Below are positions 43,561 through 55,872 of a DNA stretch of 55,872 nt, in pieces. The stretch is from NCBI GenBank assembly GCA_020650975.1, contig JAIPMN010000497.1:5122-60993 (forward strand), in the 5' to 3' direction. Position 1 is the stretch's first letter, and each line of letters starts with the position of its first letter. A program made the position numbers and the translations under genes. Under the pieces are notes generated by a model. That model did no database searches and was not told the DNA's origin. It saw only the letters and a program-made list of their open reading frames with translations. Source of the DNA: Apostichopus californicus. Lineage: Eukaryota > Echinodermata > Holothuroidea > Aspidochirotida > Stichopodidae.

Positions 43561-44679
43561 CAAAAGTAAGAATTCGGTTCAGGTAATTCAGTTGATGTGA
43601 AGGGTTCTAATGCCAACAAACTGATGAATACAATGAATTAACCGAAACGAAAACTATAAATGCTATTCAGACAATTACCTCACCATTGCTCTCAATGGAG
43701 GTTAGTCATCAATAGGACACTTCTTTATTTCTTGCATATATATTCGATGAGCCATTTACAAACAACATGTTGAAATAAATGAGCTGATTGCTAGCCACAT
43801 CAAGAATATCTGAGGTTTATTCATACATGTTAAAATTCTCGAATCTCTTTGGCCCGTTGTCGTCAGCTGAACGTGCTTTAAACCATGGGCTATAAGTTGT
43901 AAGGAAACAAGTATCTCGGGAATCTTAATCCCGATCCCAGCTAGCTGCCTAAGCTCACTCAAACAAACTAATCAGATCAAGTAATGGTATGGCTACGAGC
44001 CCCTCGATATTAACACCCCTTGGCAAAATGATCACCAAAAATATCTGAGAAAGCAACCTTTCAGCCTGAAGTATACTTAACATTATAGTGCGAGCTACCA
44101 TGGTAACCTCATTTAGCAATGCTGGTATTGATGATACTAATATTATGGTGTTACGCACAAAAAAAATAGGCTTTACGTTAATAGTGGTATCAGATGTTAT
44201 TGGAGGCTTCGAGGCAATGTTCAAATGTCATGAGAGCAGCGATTAAAGGAATCAAACCAGCGAAAGACAGTTATACACCACAGTTGACTAACTAATGTCA
44301 GAACACCGTCGATAATTAATACTTACGTAACGTCTAACTGACAGGCTTAGGCCTACGTTTACTGATCGGGAATACAGCAGCAGATGTATTAAAAAATGCA
44401 CGAAATGCGCAAACACTAAAACTTGGCAAACGATTGAAAAGTGTAATTTGCTTTTATGACCTACACATAACGCATACCAGAAAAAATGCGTCAGATAGTG
44501 ACTGCTATTTCTCAGGGACATAATAATCAAATAATCTGTCTTAGTGACGTATCAGTTTCTGAAGAAAATTGTTGCCACCCGATTCTCATGGCTGTATCAG
44601 TTAAAACTGGTAAAGATGAGTACCCGGTAATATGTTAACACTAATATGTGTTATAATTTTGGAACGTGTTTTTGATTTA
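43561..44679. other. Region upstream of the YHYH locus, no gene recognised
   Basis: AT-rich DNA with no clear first exon or promoter for the minus-strand YHYH locus. Open frames here are short and not protein-like. Confidence 0.5.
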
Positions 44680-45165
44680 TTACAAACAGAAAATATTAAA
44701 TACACAATCCTATGCATATAATGATTGACTGGACTAACCAGACTATTCTAAAGGTTTCGCCATTAATTTCTTCCACATTTAACAGAAAGCAATTTGAACC
44801 ATCTTTACAAGATATACCTTCTAGTCTAACATTATGACAGTTATTTAAACTCCTAACCAGTCATTGGTTGAGTTGAAACAGCCTTTGAGTAATGCATTCG
44901 TCTGTTAGTAATTTTTCTACAGTAGCATCCGCTAACAGGTCTAACATGTGTTACGGTGTTATAACACACTTCAGTTTATACTGATTAACGGTTGTCTCTT
45001 ATTCACAGTACAAACTGATCAAGCCATGTACGTTGGGTGCACAGTAGCATCTGCTGACAGGTCTAACATGTGTTACGGTGTTAAAACACACTTCAGTTTA
45101 TACACTGATGAACGGTTGTCTCTTTATCACAGTACAACTGATCACGCTATGTACATTGGGTGTCC
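44680..45165 (+). mobile_element. Repeat element with tandem array of about 120 bp (copy 2)
   Basis: Same order of blocks as the copy in CSRP intron 1: GACTGGACTAACCAGACTA, GGTTTCGCCA, TTTGAACCATCTTTACAAG, CTAACCAGTCATTGG, ATTCGTCTGTTAGTAA, then two tandem units beginning near 44939 and 45061. Similarity ends after the second unit at CTATGTACATTGGGTG. The short array shows that unit number varies between copies. Confidence 0.7.
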
Positions 45166-48100
45166 ACGGTGCCCAAAATGTAATCTTACCTTCCTATTTC
45201 TCTCTTGTTGATGAATTGCTTACGCTGGTGTTGTCAAAAACTGCGAGTAACACTCCACAAATATGAGTAAAAATATGATAAATTAGCAAGATGCTAGGTT
45301 CCCACAATCCAGGTTACTCTGGTACCAGTCTCGTACTGACGCAAATCGAGACATACATTAATTCAAGGACGTATTGCAGCAGGACTAGATAAAACATCAG
45401 AGGTTACTTCTGATCAATACAGTGGGCGGAAGGAATCTTTAAATAGGTCACTCGAAAAGAATGGTTTTTTATAATATTTTAATTGATCGAAAGTTGAAAA
45501 TGTTCAGACATTGCCATTGTTTAATGCATTGTCAGAGAAGGACACTGATCGAATGGTTACACACAGGGATCGTTGTGTACATGAAATAAACAATAAACAT
45601 ACACCTGGTTAAAAAAAATGAAATTGTTTAATTCTATTGCGACTGTATTGTAGCTATTACGAAAGAATGAAAAGGTAGGTTAACTGGTGCACACCGTGGG
45701 AACAAAAGAAGAGGTTGGGAGGGGGTTAGTGTAACCATGCCCAAATAATTATATCAAACTTGAGAGGGGGTGGGGTGACAGAAAACCGGTGAGGCTTGGG
45801 GATTTCCCTATAATAATGTTAGTTTTGTAGATACTGCGCTTACGCAATGAGACGTTGGAAATTTCCACCTGTTTTATCTCAAAAGTTTTAATTTTCTCTC
45901 AAAATTTCGGATATTATTTCCCCGAAATTTCATATTCTCTTTCACTTATACTAAACTTTTGTTTCTATGTGAAAACATAAAAATATTTGTCGGCTATTTT
46001 CTGGACATTAAGACCTATATTAACCCAAAAGTTCCATTCCCCCTCCAAATTTCGATTATGTCACATTAGAATGGTAGAATTTAATTAATTTGTAATTATG
46101 ACAGAAGAAGTCAATCTGTCAACTGTTTATTTTAGAAAGTTTGACAAGTAACTTTTACTTTTAGTCAACCCTGGTTGTTGATGATGGAGATTAATGTCCA
46201 GAGATGTAGGACGATTTAGATAAACCCTAATCCCTCTATTCACTATTCAAAGGTACAGGGTAGCATACTCTTGAGATAGCCAGAGTGTACACAAAAGAAA
46301 CACCACCAGGTCAGGACATAGTCAAGATGACAATGTATTGTATTGCCAGGTGATGTCAATTGTTGCACTAGTAGTTATGCGAGATATCACATCCAGCCAG
46401 TGAAGTGAGTGTTGGAGAGGATAATTATTCACTCTCCAAAATACTACCATCGGATCGAGTCATGCTATGTTTCTTAGCTTAAAAAGGCGGAGCTATATAT
46501 TTGTGACTTTTCATATCATTTCATGGGGCACAGGATCCTAAATGATACCTGTATTGAAGCCTGGGCTATTATACTATGAATTATGACTGGCATTTAACTG
46601 TGAGAACTGAAAACACAATTATTTCATGGAGACTCCAGATTCATATATAATGTTCTGGATATGGCAGCTTGTCGGCGGAGTTGGGATGGAGGTACATCAC
46701 TTGACCGGACAAATTATGGGCTGTATTGCGGAGCTCGTCTAGCAGTTTAAGAACTGTCACCATTGTAAGTAGAAACTTGTTATTATACTGTAATATTGTT
46801 TTGAATAAATAATATTTGGGATGCAACTACTTTAAAGTTAGTATACTTTTGGAGGTAATCAAAATTCAATTTAATTTTGATTAGTAAGTTTGAATTATGT
46901 CGGATAAATGAAAGTCACGCCTTAATTGGGTTTCGTTAAGATAGTGGCCGCTTGCTGGTATCGTAATAATGATGGTGACTTTTATAGCACTGCAAAATAA
47001 TTCAAGCTACTTTTGGCAAAGAGTAATTATATGTTTTGTGTATTAAACATGATGTTGGTGTGCATAAAGGAAAGTGATGATGTGCTCACCATAGCTTTGG
47101 AATTAAAAGTAGGAAATGTGTATATGTTCGAGTTTAACCATTTTTATTTTCTCACATTGCATATTTATTTATGGATAGCTGCTAGGCGAATGTGTCACAT
47201 TACCACTTGCTACTTTTGTGGGTGACAGATTATATTCTCGTAACTTCCAAATTTCGCACTTTTCATATCTGATATGTCCACTAAATTTCCGACTTTTCTC
47301 GAAATGTGAACTCTTTGTGCTGAAAGTTTTGACTTTATATTTAGAAATTTCAACATTTAATTTCTGATTGTAACGAAATTGTGGCTTTTTATGATCATGG
47401 ATGAAACGTCCGCGTAAATTGTCAAACGTTCGGCATATCATTGAAAGTAAGTTGACTTTTTATGCTCATATCTTGATTTTCTATCGAAATTTTGAAAAGA
47501 AATCAACTATTTGACGGATTGTGACAGATATGGAAAAGAAACTTTTTCATTTGCTTACCTGGCCCTCTTCTTCTAGCTTGCGTGGGAATGCAGATTATCA
47601 ACTGACAAATTTTGCAACCAATATAGAGGGCTAAATGTTCTAAAGTGATTCTCCAATAAGAGACACATGTTGTTACTTTGTTGTCCAGTCGCTACGTTCG
47701 ATCTTAAAGGGCTGGCAGGTCTCGAAATCGATATGCAACCCCCCCCCCCCCTCTATCCCCACCGACTATTGATGTATGTACGTTCCTGACCATGGTCATA
47801 GAACACAACAACGAACAGGTAACGCTCAGCAAGATATTCCTTTTATCGAGCGCAAACGTGGTAAACATTTGAAGATATAGATGTATGGGGAAAATGACAT
47901 ATATGATACCAATTTACCTCATGATAAGTACTTTGGTAAATATTTCGCACCACTATTGGCAGCATGCACGTATTTATATATATACATATTTCTTTCTGTA
48001 AATTTCCTACATATCGCCTTCTCCAATGTAATCACGATCTCCTTCCTATAATACTTCCGATATTTTATTTGAAGCCTCTCTACTCGAAGACCCCCCCACC

Positions 48101-51100
48101 CCCCCAAACACTGTTACTTGGAGATTTCTAAACAAAGATAAACAGTGTCGTGCTCTGGCAGGGTCGCGAAGAGTTATTTGACGGCGGCTATCCTATGAAT
48201 ACCTAAAGGTCTGCTGTATAGACCCCAACTATCACGCTATCATGAAAAAGTTTCTTGAGATTACGTAATCGACCTGCCTTGGTCGTAAAATGACCTCTTT
48301 TTAACAATTAGTCTGCAACGCCTGCCATATATTTTGTACAAGGGTCCTTGTGTGATCGCTGCATGATTAACTACACTGTAGACATGAACATGTTTCCACC
48401 CAGTGTTTACACAAAGAGCCTAATGGTGTTAAGAAGCTATGTAGGGCTAATTTTAGGGCCTGAGTTGGATTAACGAGCGTGGAAGATTGATTACGTAATC
48501 ACAAAACTTTCCTAGCTATAGGGAGCTATAATTGGAGCCAATGAAGCAGATCTTTAAGCAATACTGAAACAGCAAATGTAACCTAGGCTATCTTTAGCTC
48601 ATACTTATGAAAGGATAACAATCGACTTTCTCCTATAGCTTGGAGATAATTTCCCCTCTTATCACATAGAATGCAACTAAACGGTTCATGTGAAATTGTG
48701 ATTATTGGCAAAAGACAGAGGTGATTACAAGTATACAGACATCAAATGTGTATTGTAACATAGAAACAGAATGAAGCAAAGACAACTAACTTTCAAAATA
48801 ATGCTCTTGTATTTACAACAAAAATCAAACATGATATTTTGAATTTTTGTCTATTACTAATTAATAAGAAAAATGAATTACTTCACAAAAACAAAATGAC
48901 TCTCACTAACACAGTTTACTAGTTGAGACCTCGAAATTGCTGCTATACCCTGTATATTGCCCACATGCATGGTGCAATGACTTGGAATTCCAGATGATTT
49001 TTAACCTTCCCTTTCGATTTAAACTTGAAGCATTCCGATGAATCAGCCATGATGATACTTGTGTATGATATAATTCTGCTCAAGTACATCCAACCTAATC
49101 AGTCCAACTATCAACTCGAGTCTTTAAGTACCACATGATATTTTTTATTTATTTATTTTCATCATATGGGAGCAAGAAAATTACAAGATAGGTTTAAAAT
49201 ACTCGCAAAAGATCAGACTTTTTTTGACGTACATCCATCGTACTTTGGTATCATAATTTAAATTTAATATAACGGCAAGCCAGCAAACTAAATGAGCAGT
49301 AAACTAGAAAGTTTGATATTGATTCTGGCCGCCCAGGGCACAACCACCAATAAGATCAGGAGCATCAGACACTACATTCCCACTGACATACAGAATATTA
49401 CAGAATATCCTGGTGTACAGTAAATAAATATATAACACGTATTTGCAGTATACAATATACACAGTTAAAAAAAAATTCAACATTATTTGAGTTTATTTAA
49501 GTTGCAAAATATAGCACCATTTTGCACGTAAGCACCCTTAAGTTTTACCTAAAATTACTAAAAAGTCTCAAAGGGACATTGTCAGTTTTCAAAGACAGGT
49601 ATTGGCAAGCTAAGATTAGAACCAAACGAAAGTAAACGAAAAAATTAAAATTGAAAAAGTTATTAAAAAAACCCCCTCTAAAAACAGTTTGACAATGCCA
49701 ATGCGTGGCCACTTAGCCAACTTGGATGTATTGGAACGAAAGATATATGGCAAATTTACTCACATCATACATTATGTCAAGATCTAACAAACTTTTGAAC
49801 TATACAGTGAGGGTGAAAAATGGGCTGAAGGGGAAAGGCAAAGATTCACAAATACACGATACCAATCAAGCCAGTCATGAGAAAACTACAAAGTCGATGA
49901 AAGACTTTTAACAACAACACAGAATAAATAATAAATAAATAAAATGCAGCAGGGCAATCAATATTAGACATGGAACAGAGAATGAATTTGGTGTAAAACT
50001 CACACACACTATCCAACCAGTGTCAAGTCAGAAAGCCAACAGGCTTTTTGATCGTTCCTTGCGCCACGAAATAGGTGAACATTTAATAGTATAACCAGCA
50101 CTCCAGTTTTTCAAGTTCAGGATATTCTTATCTGCAAGATACTTTCTCTCAAGTTTATACCAACTTATAGTTTTATAGAGTTGAAAAAATCTTCAGACTT
50201 TGACCTCTATTGGCTGCCTCAAAAATTACCTTAAACATTCACCAAAGTAGGGTAGTTAAACTCACGACAGTACATCTTTAATATGAAGTTTATCCAAGTG
50301 TTACTTTGGAAATATGTTTTCAGTCTGTGATCTACGCTGACCCCAAACGACCTTCCTCGCAGAACACTGGTGTTTGCTCCCTGTATTCACTGTAAGATGT
50401 TTCTATCAAACTATGAAGTTCATCCAACCTTCACTTTTGGAGTTGTCCTGAGTACAAAGTTTCAGACTTTGACCTCTTTTGATGTTTCATGACCTGTAAC
50501 CTCCACAAAAAACACCAGCAAACAACACCGATACCATGGTTCTTGTAATCACTAGAAGAATTAGCTGTTGGAAGACGAAGTATATTTAATGTGATTCCCT
50601 AGTCTAAACTGCAACAACACCAAGACATGTATTCTTCCTATAAACTTTGAAATCTGTGTCTAGAAATCTTGTCTATATCTACCTGTTTGTGTCAATCAGG
50701 TATCTGTGTTATTTATCAATGATAACCACAAGCCTATACAATTCCTGTTTTGCTAAACGTATCTCTGTGGTCACACACTTTGAGATCTCCTGACACAAAA
50801 AAACAAATAAATAGTAGATGGATAGCTTCAGAATGTAGATAGAGATGCACTTTCTTCTCTAGAGAGCCTGTAGAGAAAGAGAGAGAGAACAGAGAAAATG
50901 AATCCGTTTGAGAAATCACAACAATTTTTAATACAATCGTTTGGGACCTTACCCCTCAGAAAACCAAGTTACGATGATGGAATGTGGCACAACAGACCAG
51001 ATCGATATATTGCTCCAGAGAAGCATTCCAATTAAGGGTAACATATATTTTCATACTCTGACACACACACATACTGTTGTCATCATCACCTTTGCATTGG

Positions 51101-51494
51101 CAAGGAAGCAGACATCAGACAGACAGAAGGTCCCAATAACACAGTCCACTATACCACAGTCTGTCTCTATGATTAATAATTTCCTTTCGTTTATAGGAGA
51201 CAATGGCTTATCATGCAGGGAATTTCTTTCCAAATTTGGGCTCATAAAATGTTGATTAAATCACAGATTTCAAAGTAAAAAAAAAAAACTTCAATGTTAT
51301 TCAGTGTTGTTAATCTTTTGGAACATAATGGCTTGATGGCAAATCTCAAACCTACTTCACTCACCCATGTAGATCCAACACTAACTGAAATAAACTTGTT
51401 ACACGCAAGAGTAACGTAATGAGTACAAAAGCGTGTCTGTTTGACATACATGACCAACCTTTGGTAAGAGGATGCCAGAAAACAAAACTCACCT
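45166..51494. other. Mostly empty DNA, no gene recognised
   Basis: AT-rich spacer with short G-rich patches (45711-45775) and a C-run (47740-47752). The part nearest 51494 may include the 3' UTR of the minus-strand GTF2I-like gene. The degenerate repeat at 50150-50540 is listed separately. Confidence 0.5.
50150..50540. repeat. Degenerate dispersed repeat (ACTTTGACCTCT family), about three blocks
   Basis: Blocks with the same order of motifs recur: ATGAAGTT(T/C)ATCCAA, then (A/C)CTTTTGGA or ACTTTGGA, then TTCAG(A/T)CT(T/G)TGA(C/T)CT, then a GACC(C/T) segment. The motif starts near 50190, 50320 and 50463. TTTGACC-rich repeats of this kind are, in my experience, abundant in marine invertebrate genomes; the class is unknown. 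Confidence 0.45.
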
Positions 51495-51676
51495 TTATTG
51501 TTTGGTAACGACACACCTCAATGTCTCCCTAGCGTTCCATATTGCTAGTCTTTGCTTCCCTCCATAACGATATGGCAGACGGACCTGTAATCCATCAGGC
51601 ATACCCTCCATCTGTACGTCTCCTGTTGGAAGCTTGGAATATGGCATTTTGGCTCCTGGCTTCCCAACTGCCTCAG
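51495..51676 (-). CDS. GTF2I-like repeat protein, last coding exon
   Basis: After TTTCTTTGACTTGTAG the minus strand encodes EAVGKPGAKMPYSKL, then VQMEGMPDGLQVRLPYRYG, then LAIWNARETLRCVVTKQ and TAA (51495-51497). This is the layout of a GTF2I repeat: a VPY-like entry, V-x-G-(L/M)-P-x-G, a P-x-x-Y-G turn and a final L-x-x-I helix/strand. In vertebrates such repeats belong to TFII-I-family DNA-binding regulators. A good donor (GTGAGT) directly follows the stop, so the 3' UTR may be spliced or an alternative ending may exist. Confidence 0.68.
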
Positions 51677-53706
51677 CTACAAGTCAAAGAAAAACAGAAA
51701 ATGGGTTGTTCATTTAGAGAATCGTTACCGCGACATGCTCACCACATACTCATGCCTAAATGTGATAATGTCATTACAAAATGTGGTTTATTGGTATATT
51801 TTGTACAATAGACGTACTGACAGGTATTCAAGACTGCAAAACGTAAATTATAATAATGGTTGCAGCAGAGGCTGGGTCATATTTGCCAAACATGGATGTA
51901 ACATATGGTCCACAAAACTTAATCAGATTTATACACCTATTTGTTGCATCAAAAGTAGTAATAACAGATTGAGATCTTTAGCACACATTTTTCATTCTTC
52001 AATATTCTTTTATTTGATGAGTGTATTTATGACAACCTGACCCTTCCAAATATTGAGAATACATCGTACCAATGGGAGAAATGTACCTCTTGCTTCTGTA
52101 ATACTATACAGTTTATCATCTTACAATTATAATCTTTATTTTGGGTAGTATTTAACCTTTCCATTTTATTTTGCTCTTACACTTGTTTTTCTTACTGTTT
52201 TGATTTTTGTATGTTTGTGTTTTTTTCCTTCTCTTTTATTGCTTTGATTTGATTTGTCTTACTTGACTTTGTACATTACCTTTGATTAATGTATTGTATA
52301 GCTGGTGCTTTATAAATAATAATATAATGATAATGATAATGATAAAGAAAATTATAATAATAATAATAATAATAATAAAATTATAATAATAATAATAACG
52401 ATAATGATAACGATAATGATAACGATAATGATAATAATAATAATCATAATATTAATATTAATATTAATAATAATAATGATAATAATAAAGATAATCATAA
52501 TAATATTAATAATAATATATAAAGATAGGAAATATTGTTAATAATAAATTTAATAATATTAAAAAGAAAGATAATAATACTAAAGATAATAATAATAATA
52601 ATAATAATGATGATGATGATAATAATAATGATTATGATAATAATAATAATAGTGTTAATAATAACAATAAAAATAATAAATATACAGATGATAAAATTGA
52701 TAATAATTGTCATCATCATAACTAACTAGCCAGTAGAAATGTAAGAATGTCTATATGTTTGAAATAACTCTTTTGGAATAAAATGGAGGTGTGTGATTTC
52801 TATATTTTACTGCTGATGTTAATTTAGTGACACCTATGTGGTAACTGTATCAGTTGTGATACACAATGTCTTATTAATTAATGAAACAACCCTATATTAG
52901 ATCCGTTCTATGTTAACAATACTATAATAACTGAATTTTTCTGTTTGTCCTTTGCTGTATCACCTTATCCTAATAATTATGTAATTTCTTGATTTCCATG
53001 AAAAGTTAAAAAAAGGAATAAATGACTGACATAAAGCTACAAATATATATGGGATAAAATGACAGGAATATCGCACCATCCCCTTCTTCCCCCACCCCCC
53101 CCTCCCCCCCACAAAAATCTAAATCTGTATTGCTTTTGTCCTTTGTTATATCACCAAACCCCATGAGAGCTGTGTTACTATGTTTTTTGGGGACTAAAGT
53201 AATGATTATGCAGAATGAAAAATTCACAGAAGAGTCTGTTGTAAATAAATTGTCCTGGGCAGAAAATTAAAGAGGTTAGTTTACAGCAGCTGTTTGTAAA
53301 CTTTTAGGGACACAACCCACAATCTTTCACAAGAACTGACCTACCAAACCCACAAAATCCGATGCTTAACTATCTTGGAATACAGAATTCCTATTAAAAC
53401 ATAACTCAAATTATATCTGAGCAAGCTTTAAGAATAGCAAATAAACTTTGTCGAAGTATGGAGAATCCTGGGATCCCACCGAAAATATTTTGTTACCTAC
53501 TTTTTTGGTTTGCCCTACATACAATAGTTTGCAGGCTGTCATTTTAGAGCAATTGCCCATTATATTCTATTTAAAGTTTAATCACAATTACATATATTTT
53601 CATATTTTATAAACTTTATCAAACTTATTAACTGAAGACATATAATAGGGACATCTGTATATATCTTGAAACTGCAATTTTTCATTGAAAAATAGCATTT
53701 GCTTAC
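51677..53706 (-). other. Intron of the GTF2I-like gene
   Basis: A phase-1 intron of about 2.0 kb. It contains the AAT/GAT microsatellite at 52310-52725 and a C-rich patch at 53079-53110. No other gene recognised. Confidence 0.6.
52310..52725. repeat. AT-rich trinucleotide microsatellite (AAT/GAT), about 415 bp
   Basis: Interrupted runs of ATAATGATAATG, AATAATAAT, GATAACGATAATG and TGATGATGATGAT. It keeps frames open on both strands and yields Ile/Met- and Ile/Phe-rich translations, which are artefacts of composition. Confidence 0.95.
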
Positions 53707-53772
53707 CGTATTTCTCATTGAATATCTTCTGGATATCTTTTGCTGATATTTTATGAATTGAGTATGGTTTAT
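53707..53772 (-). CDS. GTF2I-like repeat protein, internal exon
   Basis: Sixty-six nt between CAGTTACTTCAG and GTAAGC on the minus strand, phase 1 at both ends. It encodes KPYSIHKISAKDIQKIFNEK and Tyr; joined to the next exon this reads IFNEKYAEAVGKPGAKMPYS, which matches the V-x-x-L-F-x-x-K-(Y/F)-x-E-A-(I/L/V)-G start of a GTF2I repeat. The repeat crossing the junction in frame is good evidence for both exons. Confidence 0.7.
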
Positions 53773-54688
53773 CTGAAGTAACTGTTGAGAAATGTTAAAA
53801 GATGATATGTTTATTATATATTACAGCCTCATTAGTAGGTCACCACTAACCTCAGCATTTCAACACTAGTGCAACAAGTAAGTAAATTAATTTGTTCCTT
53901 GAGGTTTGCTTTAGTTTCCATCTGTCAAGTCAGAAGGTGACCTCCAAGGGCATCATCATAGCAAACATGAACACATTCATGTTATTAACAGGAAGATGGA
54001 GATTGGTAGCTATAGCACACCTATCCGGGTCTAATGTTTTAGAAATTGACCTCATCAGAAACTCTTCTTTCTTGTACTATACTTTATACTTTACTATACT
54101 TTTGAATGCATAAACAACAAATCTCATATTTTGGCTACAATTTTTCCTTTTTTCTTCACAGTGAAAGTAAGTAAGTAAAAGGATTTCACATGGGAATAAA
54201 GTAGCATTAATTTGCTGACATGATGGTTGCTGATATATGACGGATTAAAGGTCTACGGAAACCTTGCTGCTTTCCTTCAAACTTTTGAGGAATGATTAAA
54301 TGAATGTCAAAGAGTAACTTAACTTCGTATGGAGTAACAAAATATCTATTAATTATTCTGTAATTTAATTAAAAAACTTTAATAATGATCTCCATAGTCA
54401 AAATGGATGATCCGAGACTAACTATGTACACTGTGACATTGAGTAACGCACAACAAAGAATGCGTATACTCTATTATGGTGATTAATGGGGAGGACGCTG
54501 TGACACCTTTAAGGCCAACTGAAAATGCAGTATTATGCGCACTGTCCTCACAACAGCTTACCATGAAGAAAATGCTGCTTACTAAATACAGATTTTTTTG
54601 TACTTTTTTGTACTCTTTTTTAATTATAAATTTCACATGAAATTGAACGGAAAGAAAAAAAGTGCAAAACTGATTAATTGAACTCGAC
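53773..54688 (-). other. Intron of the GTF2I-like gene
   Basis: A phase-1 intron of 916 nt from GTCGAG (an unusually weak donor) to AACAGTTACTTCAG. No other feature recognised; a small missed exon is possible. Confidence 0.5.
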
Positions 54689-54842
54689 CTCGAAGATATG
54701 CACTAAACATTGACACGGTTTCCTCAGGGTAATCTTCGACAAACTCCATCCCTCTTGAGGAACCAGCACGTGACAGCTCGTTCCCGGCACTGAAGACCAT
54801 GTACCAGTCCAAATCTGGCAGCAGAGTTTTCATCCTGTTAGC
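54689..54842 (-). CDS. Probable upstream exon of the GTF2I-like gene
   Basis: After TTTTTGGTCTCTTACAG the minus strand encodes ANRMKTLLPDLDWYMVFSAG, continuing through NELSRAGSSRGMEFVEDY to MFSAYLR. Composition and the strong acceptor mark it as coding. Ending at G|GTCGAG (phase 1) it joins in frame to the exon at 53772, giving AYLRDKPYS. I do not recognise this part as a named domain. Earlier exons must lie beyond, either in 54843-55872 or outside the window. Confidence 0.6.
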
Positions 54843-55872
54843 CTGTAAGAGACCAAAAATATAAATAACTCAATCACTGAGACAAGGGAAAACAATATGA
54901 ACCAAGGAAGTTGTTTTTTACAAAGCGTAAAGGTTAAAAACAGCCACGGATGCATTCACTGAAAAAAGATACACATATACTGCACTAATGCCTACTACTA
55001 TTAGGGGTACTTTTTAAGTAAATTCACCTGAGTTAGAGTCTAGGCATGAACACAAAACAACTTGATCCACTCTTAAACCCAAGGCAGGCAATAATTTCAT
55101 ATTCCAATTTTACATGACAGTTTTGAAGGCTATTAAATTTGTCTCAGATTATAAAATGATATGGTTGTTGTGCACAAAAAAACTGCTACAGTATGCATCT
55201 CTGCACTTGCGTACCAATTGGCTGGATTGGAAGCTACTTTAGCTGGCTAAACCCTCGATTCTTCCCTGTAGTACATCACATCAGGTGGTCTGTGATGTCA
55301 TCATGGCCAAATATTCTTCAAAGTTTTACTGTCCTATTGTAGTCTCCGGAAACCTGATCATTCTTTTGGAGAGCTTACTTAACTGTAAAGGTACTTTTCT
55401 AATTTCTAATTTCATCAAAATGCAACATTTTCATAGCAATATTGCTTTCGTCTGTGAATACAGTAGAGTGAGTTCATTATAATAAAGCAAAACAAAAACA
55501 TTTTTCGGTGCCGTCATTCATTCTGCTGTTGCCAGATGCATAAATTCACAGAATACCACCAAATTTGAAAATATAAACACCTACCTTAGTCACCTAAAAG
55601 GCTACGAAGATGTGGTCTTGATGTACAAATTGCATTTCCAGTATTTTTGTTTTAAAAGCAATCAACTTCAGCCACTGGAACATCCCTTTACTTGATGAAT
55701 CTCAGCTACTGTTCAAAAGGGTCTTTTCTCAAAAATTAAAATTTATAAAAATACAACCTGGACTAATAATAACAAGAGCATCAATGACGCAGTATCTCAA
55801 TACTGGAAGTTTTAATTTCGAATCCTAATTTCAAATCTTTGCTCTGTCTCTGCAATTATCAATATCAATCAT
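54843..55872. other. Upstream intron or flank of the GTF2I-like gene
   Basis: AT-rich DNA. No further exon could be recognised on the minus strand up to the window's end, so the start of the gene is missing. Confidence 0.5.

Noticed and set aside
52495-52729. Two open frames rich in Ile/Met and Ile/Phe, one on each strand
   Set aside because: Pure translation of an AAT/GAT microsatellite inside an intron.

Overview
The window is animal nuclear DNA: AT-rich, spacious, full of short repeats, with small exons bounded by GT-AG introns. Cu-only SOD repeat proteins and YHYH proteins are common in marine invertebrates, and the dispersed repeats look like those of echinoderm or related marine genomes. 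An echinoderm-like or other marine invertebrate is my best guess, but nothing here fixes the phylum. No rRNA, tRNA, CRISPR array or bacterial operon was recognised.

Layout. (1) 1-8330 is intergenic and repeat-rich: a short terminal-inverted-repeat element (28-376), a perfect 48-bp palindrome (1653-1700), an AT microsatellite, an 18-bp/161-bp higher-order minisatellite loaded with CACGTG, and a pyrimidine tract. (2) 8331-37442, plus strand, is one gene that I could assemble by eye from TATA box to stop codon. Nine coding exons keep frame across eight introns and encode about 1030 residues: a signal peptide, about seven Cu/Zn-superoxide-dismutase-like repeats (three with a full set of Cu-binding histidines), a Thr/Pro stalk and a hydrophobic tail that looks like a GPI-attachment signal. 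It is an extracellular, probably membrane-tethered Cu-only SOD-repeat protein (CSRP). (3) 37443-41265 is an empty AT-rich spacer. (4) 41266-43560, minus strand, is a damaged YHYH-domain locus with a duplicated polar linker, a nonsense codon, probable frameshifts, and a 248-bp inverted-repeat element filling the intron inside the YHYH domain. (5) 44680-45165 is a second copy of a repeat element whose larger copy lies in CSRP intron 1 (17040-18190); both carry tandem arrays of about 120 bp. (6) 45200-51494 is mostly empty, with a degenerate repeat near 50150-50540. (7) 51495-54842, minus strand, holds three phase-compatible exons that end a gene with a GTF2I-like repeat; its intron holds a 400-bp AAT/GAT microsatellite.

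The three loci show no evident functional link. The strongest result is the complete CSRP gene model. The most unusual structures are the palindromic element occupying an intron of the YHYH locus, the mixture of intact and degenerate SOD repeats, and the contrast between five SOD repeats in one exon and a sixth split over four or five.
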